Positions 16,201 through 24,735 of a stretch of DNA of 40,025 nucleotides are shown one piece after another. How positions within the stretch are numbered: the first letter of the stretch is position 1; every line of letters starts with the position of its first letter. The notes below the pieces were generated by a model. That model was given only the letters and a program-made list of their open reading frames with translations. It was not told where the DNA came from and did not search any database. Source of the DNA: Acidobacteriota bacterium. GTDB lineage: Bacteria > Acidobacteriota > Terriglobia > Terriglobales > Acidobacteriaceae. Position numbers and translations under genes: made by a program. Location: the NCBI GenBank assembly GCA_003224905.1, contig QIAA01000059.1, positions 1-40,025 of the forward strand, written 5' to 3'.

Positions 16201-16684
16201 GAGCAAAGTCGGTAAACAGCCGTCCGCTGACGGGAAGATTCTCAATTTGCCTGGCATCGACCACATTGCTGATTTCCGTGCGGGTAGCCTCTACTGTGGG
16301 GGCCTCGGTCGTGACCGTAATCACCTCGCCCACTGCGGCCACCTTCAGCCTTACGTTGTAAGTGGCAGTCTGGCCCACGGAGAGGACAATACCGGTTTGG
16401 GTATATTTTGCGAAGCCAGTGTAGGCCACCGCCATTTCGTATTTCCCGGGGGGGAGGCTCGGCACAACATAGAAGCCTGCATCGTTGGTGGTCGCTGTAT
16501 AGCTTTGGTTGGTATCAATTTCACGGAGATTGACGGCGGCTTTCACTATGGCGCGGCCACCTTCATCGAGCACCGTACCGTTAACCTGAGCAAAACTGAT
16601 GGTGGCCTGAGTAAACGACTTAGGGGTGAAAACGGCAACCAGCGCGAGAACCAAGCAGGCAGTCAAAATCGAACGTGGCTTCAT
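13238..16684 (-). CDS. TonB-dependent receptor, Oar-like, with N-terminal carboxypeptidase-regulatory domain
   Basis: A 1148-residue outer-membrane receptor. A signal peptide (MKPRSILTACLVLALVAVF, cleavage near residue 26) precedes a carboxypeptidase-regulatory-like beta sandwich (about 33-115, VNGTVLDEGGRAIVKAAV to the YNVRLKV strand). A plug domain (about 130-250; VVDARQIENLPVSGRLF, VDGADFIN, SEFRVVNNSFGSEYGRALGG) and a large barrel follow, ending in the terminal phenylalanine of VVKFSF, which suits BAM recognition. Receptors of this architecture are abundant in acidobacteria and import large or scarce ligands. A GGAG ribosome-binding site is 9 bases before the ATG. A third copy of the TetR-type palindrome lies 25-40 bases upstream, so this receptor is probably the import route for the substrate of the carboxylase operon. 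It lies between that locus and dnaN. Confidence 0.9.
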   Translation of the reverse strand: MKPRSILTACLVLALVAVFTPKSFTQATISFAQVNGTVLDEGGRAIVKAAVNLREIDTNQSYTATTNDAGFYVVPSLPPGKYEMAVAYTGFAKYTQTGIVLSVGQTATYNVRLKVAAVGEVITVTTEAPTVEATRTEISNVVDARQIENLPVSGRLFTDFALLTPGVASGRTSLGTTFTEFEITQISFGGMRSFSNEVTVDGADFINSNTGVQRATPPQESVSEFRVVNNSFGSEYGRALGGIVNVVTKSGTNELHGSIYDYLQNSALDSRSLLQPRPAPFALRQNQFGGTLGGPIAKNKTFFFMNYEGQRRAEFPPLPADFRDNLATINLAKSYLGIPAEPLDALKTKDNDYGFARLDHQVSNNNRLAIRYNVEDARDLNQLVGNTEDGGGIGTPSGGRNLFIRDQALVGTLNSLLKPQLVNTVLAQYARRHYNFPGATGQPDLSIPNDLEFGHNFGTLDSIYESRVQFSDTFGLVKGNHYWKFGFDSNNIWDATIYPGFTPTRIILPDLNCLFVFANFVNEPGGPALAPISGQPACPLPTGEPPEPPFLNFGGVGATFWGTALARTGYQDGQPPLTNNFPLDTVNWSNAFPSSLRNSYQFKLNHGYYGFFLQDQWRLTPKLTFNYGVRYDFETGLDQQIDSYWKAVQPRVGLAYSPDNKTVIRAGAGLFFDRNNMTFFFITGNQKTIPGFLPGITLPQVRKGAETGGWQLNLASAPGVVPPPVNCSVGPFLPPGLPCFSNAADVAQFILTTGTLPNEFLQGTCDPATGQFTCFVGAGGMDRHRSKLPYATQASLEIDREIGKGLTLDVGYLMVQAHRLVLGNGLNTACPVGTSKPGNPSIAQGWLNPNSTTSNCEGTPQLLVGKPYFTGPPNFSGQEFPNGGFLDYNFNVVNAIYHGLTVQGIERLGKYFSLNANYTFSHIIDNGNFTTFINLPQNQFDNISERGNSNQDVRHRFVTNFSASTPKRGFPLGRNWTFSSIITIQTGRPFTTFEGGDANGDTNPVTDRVGLIGRNTYIGDPLRTWDLRVSRSFQMTEHLRADFMFDAFNVLNRQNVDEVFSVYGSPVFCGAVPRRFRDDASLAIQQGQSACPTEGELVAAGQIPPEVAAGPPFRPPQFAVPGFPNSNFGVPRTMLNPRQLQFVVKFSF

Positions 16685-16708
16685 GGCTAATCTCCGTCAC
16701 TTTCTTAG

Positions 16709-16724
16709 ATCGAACGTCCGTTCG
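16709..16724. promoter_or_regulatory. TetR operator, copy 3, upstream of the TonB receptor
   Basis: ATCGAACGTCCGTTCG has the most complete dyad of the three sites: CGAACG and CGTTCG arms of 6 bases around a 2-base centre (16711-16724). It lies between the predicted promoter and the start codon of the TonB receptor, so repression would act as a block to early elongation. Confidence 0.75.
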
Positions 16725-16744
16725 CATTCCGAACCTGAGGTGCA

Positions 16745-16774
16745 GTATTTTTCACAAGGCAGGTCAACTGTCAA
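16745..16774 (-). promoter_or_regulatory. Candidate promoter of the TonB receptor
   Basis: A consensus -35 TTGACA (minus strand, 16769-16774) is followed after 17-18 bases by an AT-rich AAAATA/AAATAC -10 (16745-16751). The -10 is weak. The operator at 16709-16724 lies about 20 bases downstream of it. Confidence 0.45.
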
Positions 16775-16857
16775 GACAAATCGGGTAGGAAATCGATTAT
16801 GTGGCTAGGTGCCTACAGTTTGCGCACCGGGAGAACAACCGGCTTTGCGGATTGAGA

Positions 16858-18015
16858 TCAGATCCTCATAGGCATCACAATGTACCGATAATTGTATTCC
16901 TCGCCTTCCGCGGGACGGAGTTGGCCGGCGGATTGAGCATCCTTGAGCTCTAGGCGAACGTCGCCTGCCCCGACAGCCTTGAGGAAATCAATAATGTATT
17001 GCGCATTAAAGCCGATGGTCAGGCTCTCCCCGTTGTAGCTGATTTCGATTGAGTCTTCGGATTCGCCGGTTTCGCTGGAGGAAGCCGACAATTTCATCTC
17101 ACCTTTATCCAGTTTGAGGCGTACGGCCCGGGAGCGCTCATCCGCGAACTGAGCCACGCGGGAGATAGCAGCGCTTAATTCCTCGGCATCGACGCTGACG
17201 CTCTTGGAGTTGTCCTTTGGCAGCACGGCCTCATAATTCGGGAATTGACCAGTGAGCTGACGCGAGGTAAGCAGGCGTGGGCCGATGCGGAAGAAGAGCG
17301 TGGATTCGTCTTTGGCGAACTCGATAACATCCGTATCCGTTGAATCGAGCAGAATCTTCAGTTCGTCCATCGCCTTCTTGGGGATGAGCGTCTTCATCTC
17401 ACCCGAAATCCCTTCGAATTTCTCGCCGCCGCGCTCGATGTGCGCCAAGCGATGGCCATCCGTCGCCACCATCGTAATCGACTCAGGTTTCAGCACCAGC
17501 AAGGCCCCATTCAGTGTGTAGCGAGACTCCTCGTTTGCGATGGCGAACCCGGTCTTCGCGATCATTCCGCGCAAAACCTGGGCTGGAACGTTGACAACCC
17601 CCGCGTTGGGAAAGGGAGGCAAGCCCGGGAAGTTTGAGCGCGCCATGCCGACCATCTTTGTGTTTGAGCGCCCGCAGCGGATGCTTACCCAGTGGTTTTC
17701 AAGAAGCTTAATTGTGATATCCGCGTCGGGAAGCAGTTTGACGTAGTCGTGAAGCTTGCGGGCTGGAATTGTGCAGGAGCCTTCTTTTTTCACCTTGGCG
17801 TTGCAAGACGTCCGCAGGCTCAGGTCGAGATCGGTCGCAGTCAGCGAAAGTTTGTCACCGCCCGCTTCGAAAAGATAATTCGACAAAATCGGAATGGTCG
17901 TCTTGCGCTCGACAACGCCTTGCGTCGCCGTGAGTTCGCGTAATAACTCGAACTTGCTGACGGTGATTTCCATGGTGGCTGTACCTGCAGCTGACGCCAA
18001 GGCTTCTGCCGGCAT
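16858..18015 (-). CDS. dnaN: DNA polymerase III beta subunit (sliding clamp)
   Basis: A 385-residue sliding clamp. It has the three-fold domain organisation of the family, with recognisable segments such as KFELLRELTATQGVVERKTTIPIL, LDLSLRTSCNAKV, RSNFPGLP (the loop before domain 2), YTLNGALLVL, VATDGHRLAH near residue 180 and the conserved C-terminal YRYIVMPMRI that forms part of the ligand-binding pocket. I keep the upstream ATG at 18015 because a strong AGGGGGAGTAGGA ribosome-binding site precedes it, although this adds 14 residues before the usual MEITVSKFELL start; ATG 17973 has no such site. It is 144 bases downstream of dnaA on the same strand, the classic dnaA-dnaN pair. The usual next gene, recF, is absent and a TonB receptor takes its place. 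Confidence 0.97.
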   Translation of the reverse strand: MPAEALASAAGTATMEITVSKFELLRELTATQGVVERKTTIPILSNYLFEAGGDKLSLTATDLDLSLRTSCNAKVKKEGSCTIPARKLHDYVKLLPDADITIKLLENHWVSIRCGRSNTKMVGMARSNFPGLPPFPNAGVVNVPAQVLRGMIAKTGFAIANEESRYTLNGALLVLKPESITMVATDGHRLAHIERGGEKFEGISGEMKTLIPKKAMDELKILLDSTDTDVIEFAKDESTLFFRIGPRLLTSRQLTGQFPNYEAVLPKDNSKSVSVDAEELSAAISRVAQFADERSRAVRLKLDKGEMKLSASSSETGESEDSIEISYNGESLTIGFNAQYIIDFLKAVGAGDVRLELKDAQSAGQLRPAEGEEYNYRYIVMPMRI

Positions 18016-18159
18016 ATTCCTACTCCCCCTGGATCTTCTACGTTGAGTTAATTACTCATATTAAAGCAAAAGCTGATGACCCGCACCAAAACAGAAAGCG
18101 CATTGCTGCGCACAACCGCTCCAAATGCATGAGTTCGCCCTGGAAGCCCGGAACCGCGG

Positions 18160-19533
18160 CTATCCCCCCAACTGCTCAGTCAGTTTGTTGAGCAGCCTGT
18201 TCAAGTCCTTGTCCTCTTTTCTTACGTCATCGATCTTCTCGACCGAATGGAGGACCGTGGTGTGGTGCTTGCCGCCGAACTGGCGTCCGATCTCTGGCAG
18301 GGAAGCCTCGGTCAGATGTTTGGCCAAGTACATTGCAATCTGCCTGGGATAAACGATAGCCCTGGAATTGTTTTTGGCCTTGATCTCAACCAGGCGTAAC
18401 CCGAATTGTTCGGCGACGGCTTTCTGGATCGACTCGATCGTGACCTTGCGGGCCTGCGAATCGATGAAGTTCTTTAGCACCTGCTGGGCGTAGGGGAGGG
18501 TAATTTCAGCGCCGATTAAAGAAGAGTGCGCCACCAGACGAATGAGCGCTCCTTCCAACTCCCGCACGTTAGAGCGGATGTTGGAAGCGACGTACAAAGC
18601 AACATCGGTTGGCAGCGTGACTTTCTCTTGCTCGGCTTTCTTTTGCAGAATGGCGACCTTGGTTTCAAGGTCGGGAGGCTGGATATCGGCAATGAGTCCC
18701 CACTCGAAGCGGCTGCGGAGACGGTCTTCGATTTCGGCCAATTCTTTTGGCGGACGGTCACTGGCGATTACGATCTGCTTCATCGATTCGTGCAGAGCGT
18801 TAAATGTATGGAAGAACTCTTCCTGGGTCCTTTCCTTTTGTGCCAGAAACTGGATATCGTCGATCAACAATACGTCTACATTGCGGAACTTGTCGCGGAA
18901 GGTCGTCATCTTGTCATAGCGCAGCGAGTTGATCATTTCATTGGTAAACTTCTCGCTGGAGATATAGCAGATGGCCGATTGCGGCGACCGCCGCTTTATT
19001 TCATGCCCGATAGCCTGCATCAGATGGGTTTTCCCCATGCCGACGCCCCCATAAAGAAAGAGCGGGTTGTAGGCTTTTGAAGGACGCTCCGCAACCGCCT
19101 GACAGGCAGCATGTGCAAACTGGTTCCCGCTGCCGATGACGAACGCGTCGAATGTGTAGCGCGGATTCAGCTGTGCGGCGCTTTCCCAATCGAAGCGCGA
19201 CTGGGAAGGACCTGCCGACATCATCCGCGCAGAAAGCCCGCCATCATGGCGCAGCGGAGTGGATGCCGGATCATCTTCGGGTGTGACGAACTTCACCTCT
19301 TCGAATTCGAGACCCAGGTTATCGACAGCTTCCTGGATGAGATCGGCGTACTTGTCGCCGACCTGACGAAATTCCGCGGTGGGCACACGCACAAACAGAA
19401 TTCCCCCGCTGGAATGACTGTAGCGAGTTGGCTTCAGCCATGTGTCGTAGGAATGCCGGTTGATCTTCTTCTCGAGCGCATCCAGGATGCGCAACCACGG
19501 ATTAGCGGCAAGTGTCGGACTAGGAACGGACAT
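18160..19533 (-). CDS. dnaA: Chromosomal replication initiator protein DnaA
   Basis: A 457-residue DnaA. Domain I covers the first ~80 residues (WLRILDALEKKINRHSYDTW). A short variable linker precedes the AAA+ domain, with Walker A YGGVGMGKTHL near 160-170, Walker B VLLIDDIQFL near 220, and the sensor region IVIASDRPPKEL. The C-terminal domain IV contains the DnaA-box binding signature around SLPEIGRQFGGKHHTTVLHS near 420-440. The protein melts oriC and loads the helicase. It is followed by dnaN on the same strand. No clear ribosome-binding site precedes the ATG at 19533. The 844-base region upstream is AT-rich close to the gene but shows no DnaA box by eye. Confidence 0.97.
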   Translation of the reverse strand: MSVPSPTLAANPWLRILDALEKKINRHSYDTWLKPTRYSHSSGGILFVRVPTAEFRQVGDKYADLIQEAVDNLGLEFEEVKFVTPEDDPASTPLRHDGGLSARMMSAGPSQSRFDWESAAQLNPRYTFDAFVIGSGNQFAHAACQAVAERPSKAYNPLFLYGGVGMGKTHLMQAIGHEIKRRSPQSAICYISSEKFTNEMINSLRYDKMTTFRDKFRNVDVLLIDDIQFLAQKERTQEEFFHTFNALHESMKQIVIASDRPPKELAEIEDRLRSRFEWGLIADIQPPDLETKVAILQKKAEQEKVTLPTDVALYVASNIRSNVRELEGALIRLVAHSSLIGAEITLPYAQQVLKNFIDSQARKVTIESIQKAVAEQFGLRLVEIKAKNNSRAIVYPRQIAMYLAKHLTEASLPEIGRQFGGKHHTTVLHSVEKIDDVRKEDKDLNRLLNKLTEQLGG

Positions 19534-20377
19534 AAGAAGTATTCGTGGAGCTGTGGCCAGAACAGCGCCGGTATTAATTCTTTTTGAAAAAGTTTTCGTT
19601 TCCAGCAGAGCAGCCCGAATTTGGGGCAGTTGCGCTGAGCATCAGAAAATTTAAATCAGCTGGATCAGTCCGGCATACTAGCACAAAATTTTTCGGCTGG
19701 AAGAAAACTTCAGTAAAGATTTTTTTCTGTCTGCACTATTCAGAACGCGAAGCACGCTCGCTGTCAAGTACTGAGTTTGTAAATGCCGCGTGACTGGTGC
19801 AAGTTGAATTGCGAAGCCACTCGATGGAAGACCTGTGCCCCAATTCGTCTTTCAGGTTGGAACGAGAGAGCGTTGCATGAGGAACGTGTTCGTGCCTTAC
19901 CGCACATGTGCGGATTGCAAGAGAGCGTCCGCTCCTGTCCCGCGTGCCATTACGTAAACATTTACGAGATATCATCTGTCAAAGCAGAAGGTGCCGTTAG
20001 CCTTCGCTCCCCGGCGACCTCGCCAGTGTTGCAGCCGCCACTCTGGGAGGAGGCGCTCTAGGTCTCTAGAAGCTGGTCAGAGTGTCGCAGTCGGAAAATT
20101 GCCGTAAAAAGCCACCTCTCCGGGTGCCTCCAGGTCCCGTGTGGTTGGCACCTTAGACCCTTCTTTCTCCCGGCAGCCAGTGATCACCGCTTATAACAGA
20201 GTCAAACTGTCTGATGATTCTGCCGACGCCCTGATTCCCCATCCTTCAGCGTCTTTTTTTGGAGCCAGTGCTGGTGTCCTCACATCCAAGTTAGTTGAAC
20301 TCTCCGTCGGCAACAGGCAAGCTGTGAGTAGCCGACCACGCCTTGTAACGGACTAATAGCACGAGGGAATCGACGAG
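19534..20377. other. 844-base gene-free region between dnaA and the RND operon
   Basis: Divergent upstream region of dnaA (minus) and the RND fusion-protein gene (plus). The dnaA-proximal part (19575-19735) is AT-rich with runs such as TTTTTGAAAAAGTTTTC and GATTTTTTTC, as expected of a promoter or unwinding region. I find no TTATCCACA-type DnaA box on either strand, and no rpmH or rnpA gene. A TTGACA lies at 19762-19767 on the minus strand without a convincing -10. Short frames in this stretch do not resemble known proteins. Whether it is part of oriC is open. Confidence 0.5.
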
Positions 20378-21505
20378 ATGGTTAAACGGATGATCCTGAT
20401 GCTGGCCGTAGTGATAGCGCTCCTTGCTGGCCTGGGATTTGTGAAGTACCGCCAAATTCAAACCGCGATAGCGGAAGGCTCCAGTTTCCAGCCGCCTCCG
20501 GAATCTGTCACGACCATCGTAGCGAAGCAGGAGACGTGGCCCTCGACCCTCAACGTCATCGGCACGGCGGCGGCTATTCAGGGCGTCACGGTCAGCGCAG
20601 ACCTGCCGGGAACCGTCGACAAGATCAACTTTGAGTCCGGCCAGGCGGTCAATGCTGGCGACGTACTCGTCGAACTTGACACTCGTCAGGAGCGCGCCCA
20701 GTTAGCAGCCGCCGAGGCTGACTGGAATCTCGCCCATGTCAACTTTGGCCGCACGCAGGAGCTGGTAAGTCAGGGCGTAGTTTCCCGCATGGAATACGAT
20801 CGCGCCACGTCCGAGCAGAAAGCCACTGAAGCCAGAGTCGGAGAAATGCGCGCCACGATTGCACGGAAAACGATCCGCGCGCCATTTTCCGGGATTCTCG
20901 GTATTCGCCAGATCAACCTGGGACAGTATCTGGCTGCTGGTCAGGCTATAGTCCCTCTGCAATCATTAAATCCAATCTACGTGAACTTCGGTGTCCCACA
21001 GCAGCACACTCCCCAAGTCACTGCAGGGCGGCGTCTCCGCATAACTAGCGACGACCTTCCCGGTGTCGAGTTCTCCGGCCGCGTGACTGCCGTCGACTCT
21101 GTGATCAACGAAACCACGCGGAACCTTCAGGTGCAGGCGACGCTCCCTAATCCCAGGAACAAACTGCATCCCGGAATGTTCGTTCGGGTCGATGTGGCAC
21201 TCGGCGCGGAACGTCAGGTGATCGAGCTGCCTGCCTCTGCAATCAATTACGCCCCCTACGGAGACTCGGTTTTCATTGTCACCGAGCTCAAAGACCCGAA
21301 GGGCAAGCCGTACCGCGGCGTGCGCCAGCAGTTCGTCAAGGTTGAAGGTTCGCGCGGTGACCAGGTCGCAGTGATCTCCGGCGTTAATCCTGGCGAAGAG
21401 GTTGTAACTTCCGGAGTGTTCAAGCTGCGCAACGGCGCAGCCGTCCAGGTCAACAACGAAGTGCAACCCTCAAATAATCCCAAGCCCAAGCCTGAGGACA
21501 GCTGA
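20378..21505 (+). CDS. RND efflux periplasmic adaptor (membrane fusion protein)
   Basis: A 375-residue membrane fusion protein of the HlyD/AcrA type. An N-terminal membrane anchor (about residues 4-22, MILMLAVVIALLAGLGFV) is followed by the lipoyl half-motifs GTVDKINFESGQAVNAGDVLVEL and RKTIRAPFSGILGIRQINLGQYL, an alpha-hairpin between them (about 105-160), then beta-barrel and membrane-proximal domains ending in GEEVVTSGVFKLRNGA. It links an inner-membrane RND pump to an outer-membrane channel. No lipobox cysteine is seen. The next gene starts within this gene's stop codon, so the two are translationally coupled. No TolC-type gene is nearby, so the channel must come from elsewhere. Confidence 0.92.
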   Translation: MVKRMILMLAVVIALLAGLGFVKYRQIQTAIAEGSSFQPPPESVTTIVAKQETWPSTLNVIGTAAAIQGVTVSADLPGTVDKINFESGQAVNAGDVLVELDTRQERAQLAAAEADWNLAHVNFGRTQELVSQGVVSRMEYDRATSEQKATEARVGEMRATIARKTIRAPFSGILGIRQINLGQYLAAGQAIVPLQSLNPIYVNFGVPQQHTPQVTAGRRLRITSDDLPGVEFSGRVTAVDSVINETTRNLQVQATLPNPRNKLHPGMFVRVDVALGAERQVIELPASAINYAPYGDSVFIVTELKDPKGKPYRGVRQQFVKVEGSRGDQVAVISGVNPGEEVVTSGVFKLRNGAAVQVNNEVQPSNNPKPKPEDS

Positions 21506-24500
21506 TGAAGCTTACTGATCTCTTCATCAGACGTCCGGTCCTCGCGATCTGCGTAAACCTGGTGATTCTCATCGCTGGCCTGCAAGCGATCCGCTCGCTT
21601 AGCGTGCGGCAATACCCGCGCAGCGACATCGCTGTGGTGCAGGTGTCCACTGTATACGTCGGCGCCAACGCCGATCTGGTGCGTGGATTCATTACCACGC
21701 CGCTCGAGCGGGTTATCGCCGCCGCCGATGGCATCGATTACATGGAATCATCGAGCGCTCAGGGCATGAGCACGATCACCGTGCACCTGAAGCTCAACTA
21801 CGACACTAATGCCGCGCTGACCCAGATCCAAGCCAAGGTCGCTCAGGTCCGCAATGACCTGCCTCCGGAAGCGGAAGCGCCGATCATCGAACTGCAAACC
21901 GCCGATACGCAATTCGCGGCGATGTACATCGGTTTTTCGTCTGCTGATCTTGACCAAAACCAGATCACCGATTACTTGACCCGTGTCGTGCAACCCAAAA
22001 TCGCTGCCATCAGCGGAGTGCAGCGATCCGACATTCTCGGCAGCCGCACCTTCGCCATGCGCATCTGGCTCAAGCCCGATCAGATGGCCGCGCGCGGTGT
22101 CTCTCCCTCTGACGTGCACGACGCCCTTTCCCGCAACAATTACCTCTCTGCCCTCGGGAATACAAAGGGCAGCATGGTTTCGGTGAACCTGGTCGCTAAT
22201 ACTGACCTTCGTTCTCCCGAAGAGTTTCGCCAGATGGTGGTGAAGCAGCAGAACGGAGTCGTGGTGCGGCTTGGGGAGATTGCCGACATCGTGCTCGGCG
22301 CCGAGAACTACGACCAGGATGTGCGCTTCAATGGCGAGACCGCCACATTCATGGGAATTTGGGTCCTGCCCACGTCCAACTCGCTGGAGGTCATACGCCA
22401 TGTACGTGAAGCTATTCCCGGGATCAGGGAGCAGCTCCCGGCAGGAATGAAAGTTGGTGTGCCCTATGACTCCACGGAATACATCCAGGACGCTATCAAC
22501 GAAGTTCTCCACACCCTGACAGAAACGCTGCTCATCGTAATTGTGGTCATCTTCCTGTTCCTGGGGTCTTTTCGCTCGGTACTGATTCCCGTTGTCGCCA
22601 TTCCAATCTCGCTGATCGGCGCTGTCTTCCTGATGCTGGTAGCGGGTTTCACTATCAATCTGCTGACGCTGCTTGCCATCGTCCTCTCGGTCGGCTTGGT
22701 CGTCGACGACGCCATTGTGATGGTGGAAAACGTCGAGCGCCACCTCCACCTTGGAAAACCTCCGTTTCGCGCCGCCATGGATGCCGCTCGCGAACTCGTG
22801 GGCCCGATCATCGCGATGACGATCACCCTGGCGGCGGTGTACGCACCTATTGGAATTCAGGGAGGCCTGACTGGCGCGCTGTTCCGCGAGTTCGCCTTCA
22901 CTCTTGCTGGCGCAGTGATCGTTTCCGGTATAGTCGCACTGACCCTCTCCCCGATGATGGGTTCGAAGCTCCTGCGCCAGGGCGATACTGAGCGCGGCTT
23001 CGCCGGCATTATCAATCGCAACTTCGATCGCGTTCGCAACCTTTACACCAGAACCCTTTCCGGAACCCTGCGTTACCGCCCGGTTGTGCTCACGTTGTGG
23101 GCAATCGTGGCCGCGTTGATGATTCCCTTTTACATGTTTTCGCAGCGTGAATTGGCTCCCAATGAAGACGAAGGCGTTGTTTTCTCCGTACTGCAGGCAC
23201 CGGCGAATGCCACGATCGATCAGACCAACCTGTTCGCGCGCCAGGTCTACGACGTCTACCATTCGCTTCCAGAGATGGGGGCGACTTTCCAGATCACCAC
23301 TCCGACCGGCGGTTTCGGCGGGATGGTTACCAAGCCATGGAGCCAGCGGAAGAAAAGTTCACAGCAGCTTTTGATTGAAGCCACCGGCCCGCTATCAAAG
23401 ATTGCCGGCATTCGCGTAATTCCGCTCACTCCGCCACCCCTTCCTGGCGGCGGCACGTTTCCTGTCGACTTCGTGATTCAGTCGTCGGCGGAGCCTCAGC
23501 AACTGAGCGAACTGGCCGGTCAACTGGTACAGAAGGCGATGGCGAGCGGCATGTTCATCTTCGCCGACATTGACGTCAAATTCGATCAGCCCCAGACTGA
23601 AGTCGTTTTTGACCGCGACAAGCTGCGCTCGCAAGGAGTTGACCTCAGCCAGGCTGGGCAAGACCTCTCCACGCTCCTCGGCGGAAATTACGTGAACCGC
23701 TTCAGCATTCAAGGCCGCAGCTACAAAGTGATTCCGCAGGTAAAGCGTGTCGAACGTTTGACGCCCGACCAGCTAGCCCACATTTATGTGAAGGGGTCTT
23801 CTGACAAGCTGGTACCGCTCTCGACTTTCGCCACCTTAAAAACGACGACGCAACCGCGCTCCCTCACGAAATTTCAGCAACTCAATGCCGTGCGTATACA
23901 AGGTGTAATTCCGCCTCCCGTGGCGCTCGATAAGGCCCTCACTTTCCTGGAAGACGAGGCTAAGAAATCCTTGCCGCAAGGCTTCACCGTGGATTACGCG
24001 GGTGAGTCCCGCCAGCTCCGTGTTGAAGGCAGCAAGTTTCTCAGTACGTTCCTACTCTCGGGAATCTTGATCTACTTAGTCCTGGCCGCGCAGTTTGAGA
24101 GCTTCCGCGATCCCTTCATCATTCTTGCCGGTTCGGTGCCGCTGGCTCTTTCAGGCGCGCTGATGTTCTCATTCTTGGGCCTTACGACGCTGAACATCTA
24201 CAGTCAGGTCGGCCTAATCACGTTGGTTGGGCTGATCTCAAAAAACGGGATTCTTATCGTTGAATTTGCCAACCACCTGCAGGAACGTGGCCTGGACAAG
24301 CTTCACGCGATCACGGAAGCTGCCGGCACCCGTCTGCGTCCAATCCTCATGACCACCGCCGCCACCGTCTTCGGCCACCTCCCGCTCGTCTTCGCCACCG
24401 GTCCCGGAGCAGGCGCGCGCAACAGCATCGGCATTATGCTGGTCAGCGGCATGATCATCGGAACTGCGTTCACGCTGTTCGTGGTGCCTTCCATCTACAT

Positions 24501-24588
24501 GCTCGTTGCCCGCAGACACGTGGCTTTGTCTATAGAAGGCGAAGAGCCCGAGGCCGAACTTTCTGAGCCAATCGAGGCAGCCGTCTAA
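21505..24588 (+). CDS. RND multidrug efflux transporter, HAE1 family
   Basis: A 1027-residue inner-membrane RND pump. TM1 is near residues 10-28 (FIRRPVLAICVNLVILIAGL). A first periplasmic loop begins with the porter segment SVRQYPRSDIAVVQVSTVY. A helix cluster at about 335-540 includes the proton-relay motif VGLVVDDAIVMVENVE (395-410) with its Asp pair at 400-401. A second periplasmic loop and a second TM cluster (about 855-1010, including SKNGILIVEFAN) follow. The paired aspartates and full length place it in the HAE1 (drug/amphiphile) group; it lacks the DFG-type signatures I associate with heavy-metal CzcA pumps. It is closest in feel to MexF/MexI. Substrates are not predictable. It overlaps the adaptor gene by one base. 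Confidence 0.93.
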   Translation: MKLTDLFIRRPVLAICVNLVILIAGLQAIRSLSVRQYPRSDIAVVQVSTVYVGANADLVRGFITTPLERVIAAADGIDYMESSSAQGMSTITVHLKLNYDTNAALTQIQAKVAQVRNDLPPEAEAPIIELQTADTQFAAMYIGFSSADLDQNQITDYLTRVVQPKIAAISGVQRSDILGSRTFAMRIWLKPDQMAARGVSPSDVHDALSRNNYLSALGNTKGSMVSVNLVANTDLRSPEEFRQMVVKQQNGVVVRLGEIADIVLGAENYDQDVRFNGETATFMGIWVLPTSNSLEVIRHVREAIPGIREQLPAGMKVGVPYDSTEYIQDAINEVLHTLTETLLIVIVVIFLFLGSFRSVLIPVVAIPISLIGAVFLMLVAGFTINLLTLLAIVLSVGLVVDDAIVMVENVERHLHLGKPPFRAAMDAARELVGPIIAMTITLAAVYAPIGIQGGLTGALFREFAFTLAGAVIVSGIVALTLSPMMGSKLLRQGDTERGFAGIINRNFDRVRNLYTRTLSGTLRYRPVVLTLWAIVAALMIPFYMFSQRELAPNEDEGVVFSVLQAPANATIDQTNLFARQVYDVYHSLPEMGATFQITTPTGGFGGMVTKPWSQRKKSSQQLLIEATGPLSKIAGIRVIPLTPPPLPGGGTFPVDFVIQSSAEPQQLSELAGQLVQKAMASGMFIFADIDVKFDQPQTEVVFDRDKLRSQGVDLSQAGQDLSTLLGGNYVNRFSIQGRSYKVIPQVKRVERLTPDQLAHIYVKGSSDKLVPLSTFATLKTTTQPRSLTKFQQLNAVRIQGVIPPPVALDKALTFLEDEAKKSLPQGFTVDYAGESRQLRVEGSKFLSTFLLSGILIYLVLAAQFESFRDPFIILAGSVPLALSGALMFSFLGLTTLNIYSQVGLITLVGLISKNGILIVEFANHLQERGLDKLHAITEAAGTRLRPILMTTAATVFGHLPLVFATGPGAGARNSIGIMLVSGMIIGTAFTLFVVPSIYMLVARRHVALSIEGEEPEAELSEPIEAAV

Positions 24589-24735
24589 CAAAGCTGGAGC
24601 AGGAAATTGGAAAGGGCACTTCGAGCCAATAGTGTCGCTTTATTTCAGTGATTCCGAGCGAGCTAAGCTCGCCAACGCTGACACGTTCTCGGCACGCGCA
24701 GACGTAGGAAATTCAAATTATCGCAGGCGATTGAG

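Noticed and set aside
16668..16681. A fourth ATCGAACGT half-site across the TonB receptor start codon
   Set aside because: Only the left half matches; the right arm reads GGCTT and the sequence is coding (signal peptide). Treated as chance.
19783..20061. A 92-residue frame with a CPACHY motif upstream of dnaA
   Set aside because: No ribosome-binding site, only one Cys pair, and the flanking residues look random; probably non-coding.
21748..23262. A 504-residue minus-strand frame opposite the RND pump
   Set aside because: Its composition is rich in His, Arg, Gln and Asp as expected of the reverse strand of a GC-rich membrane protein gene; no domain is visible.
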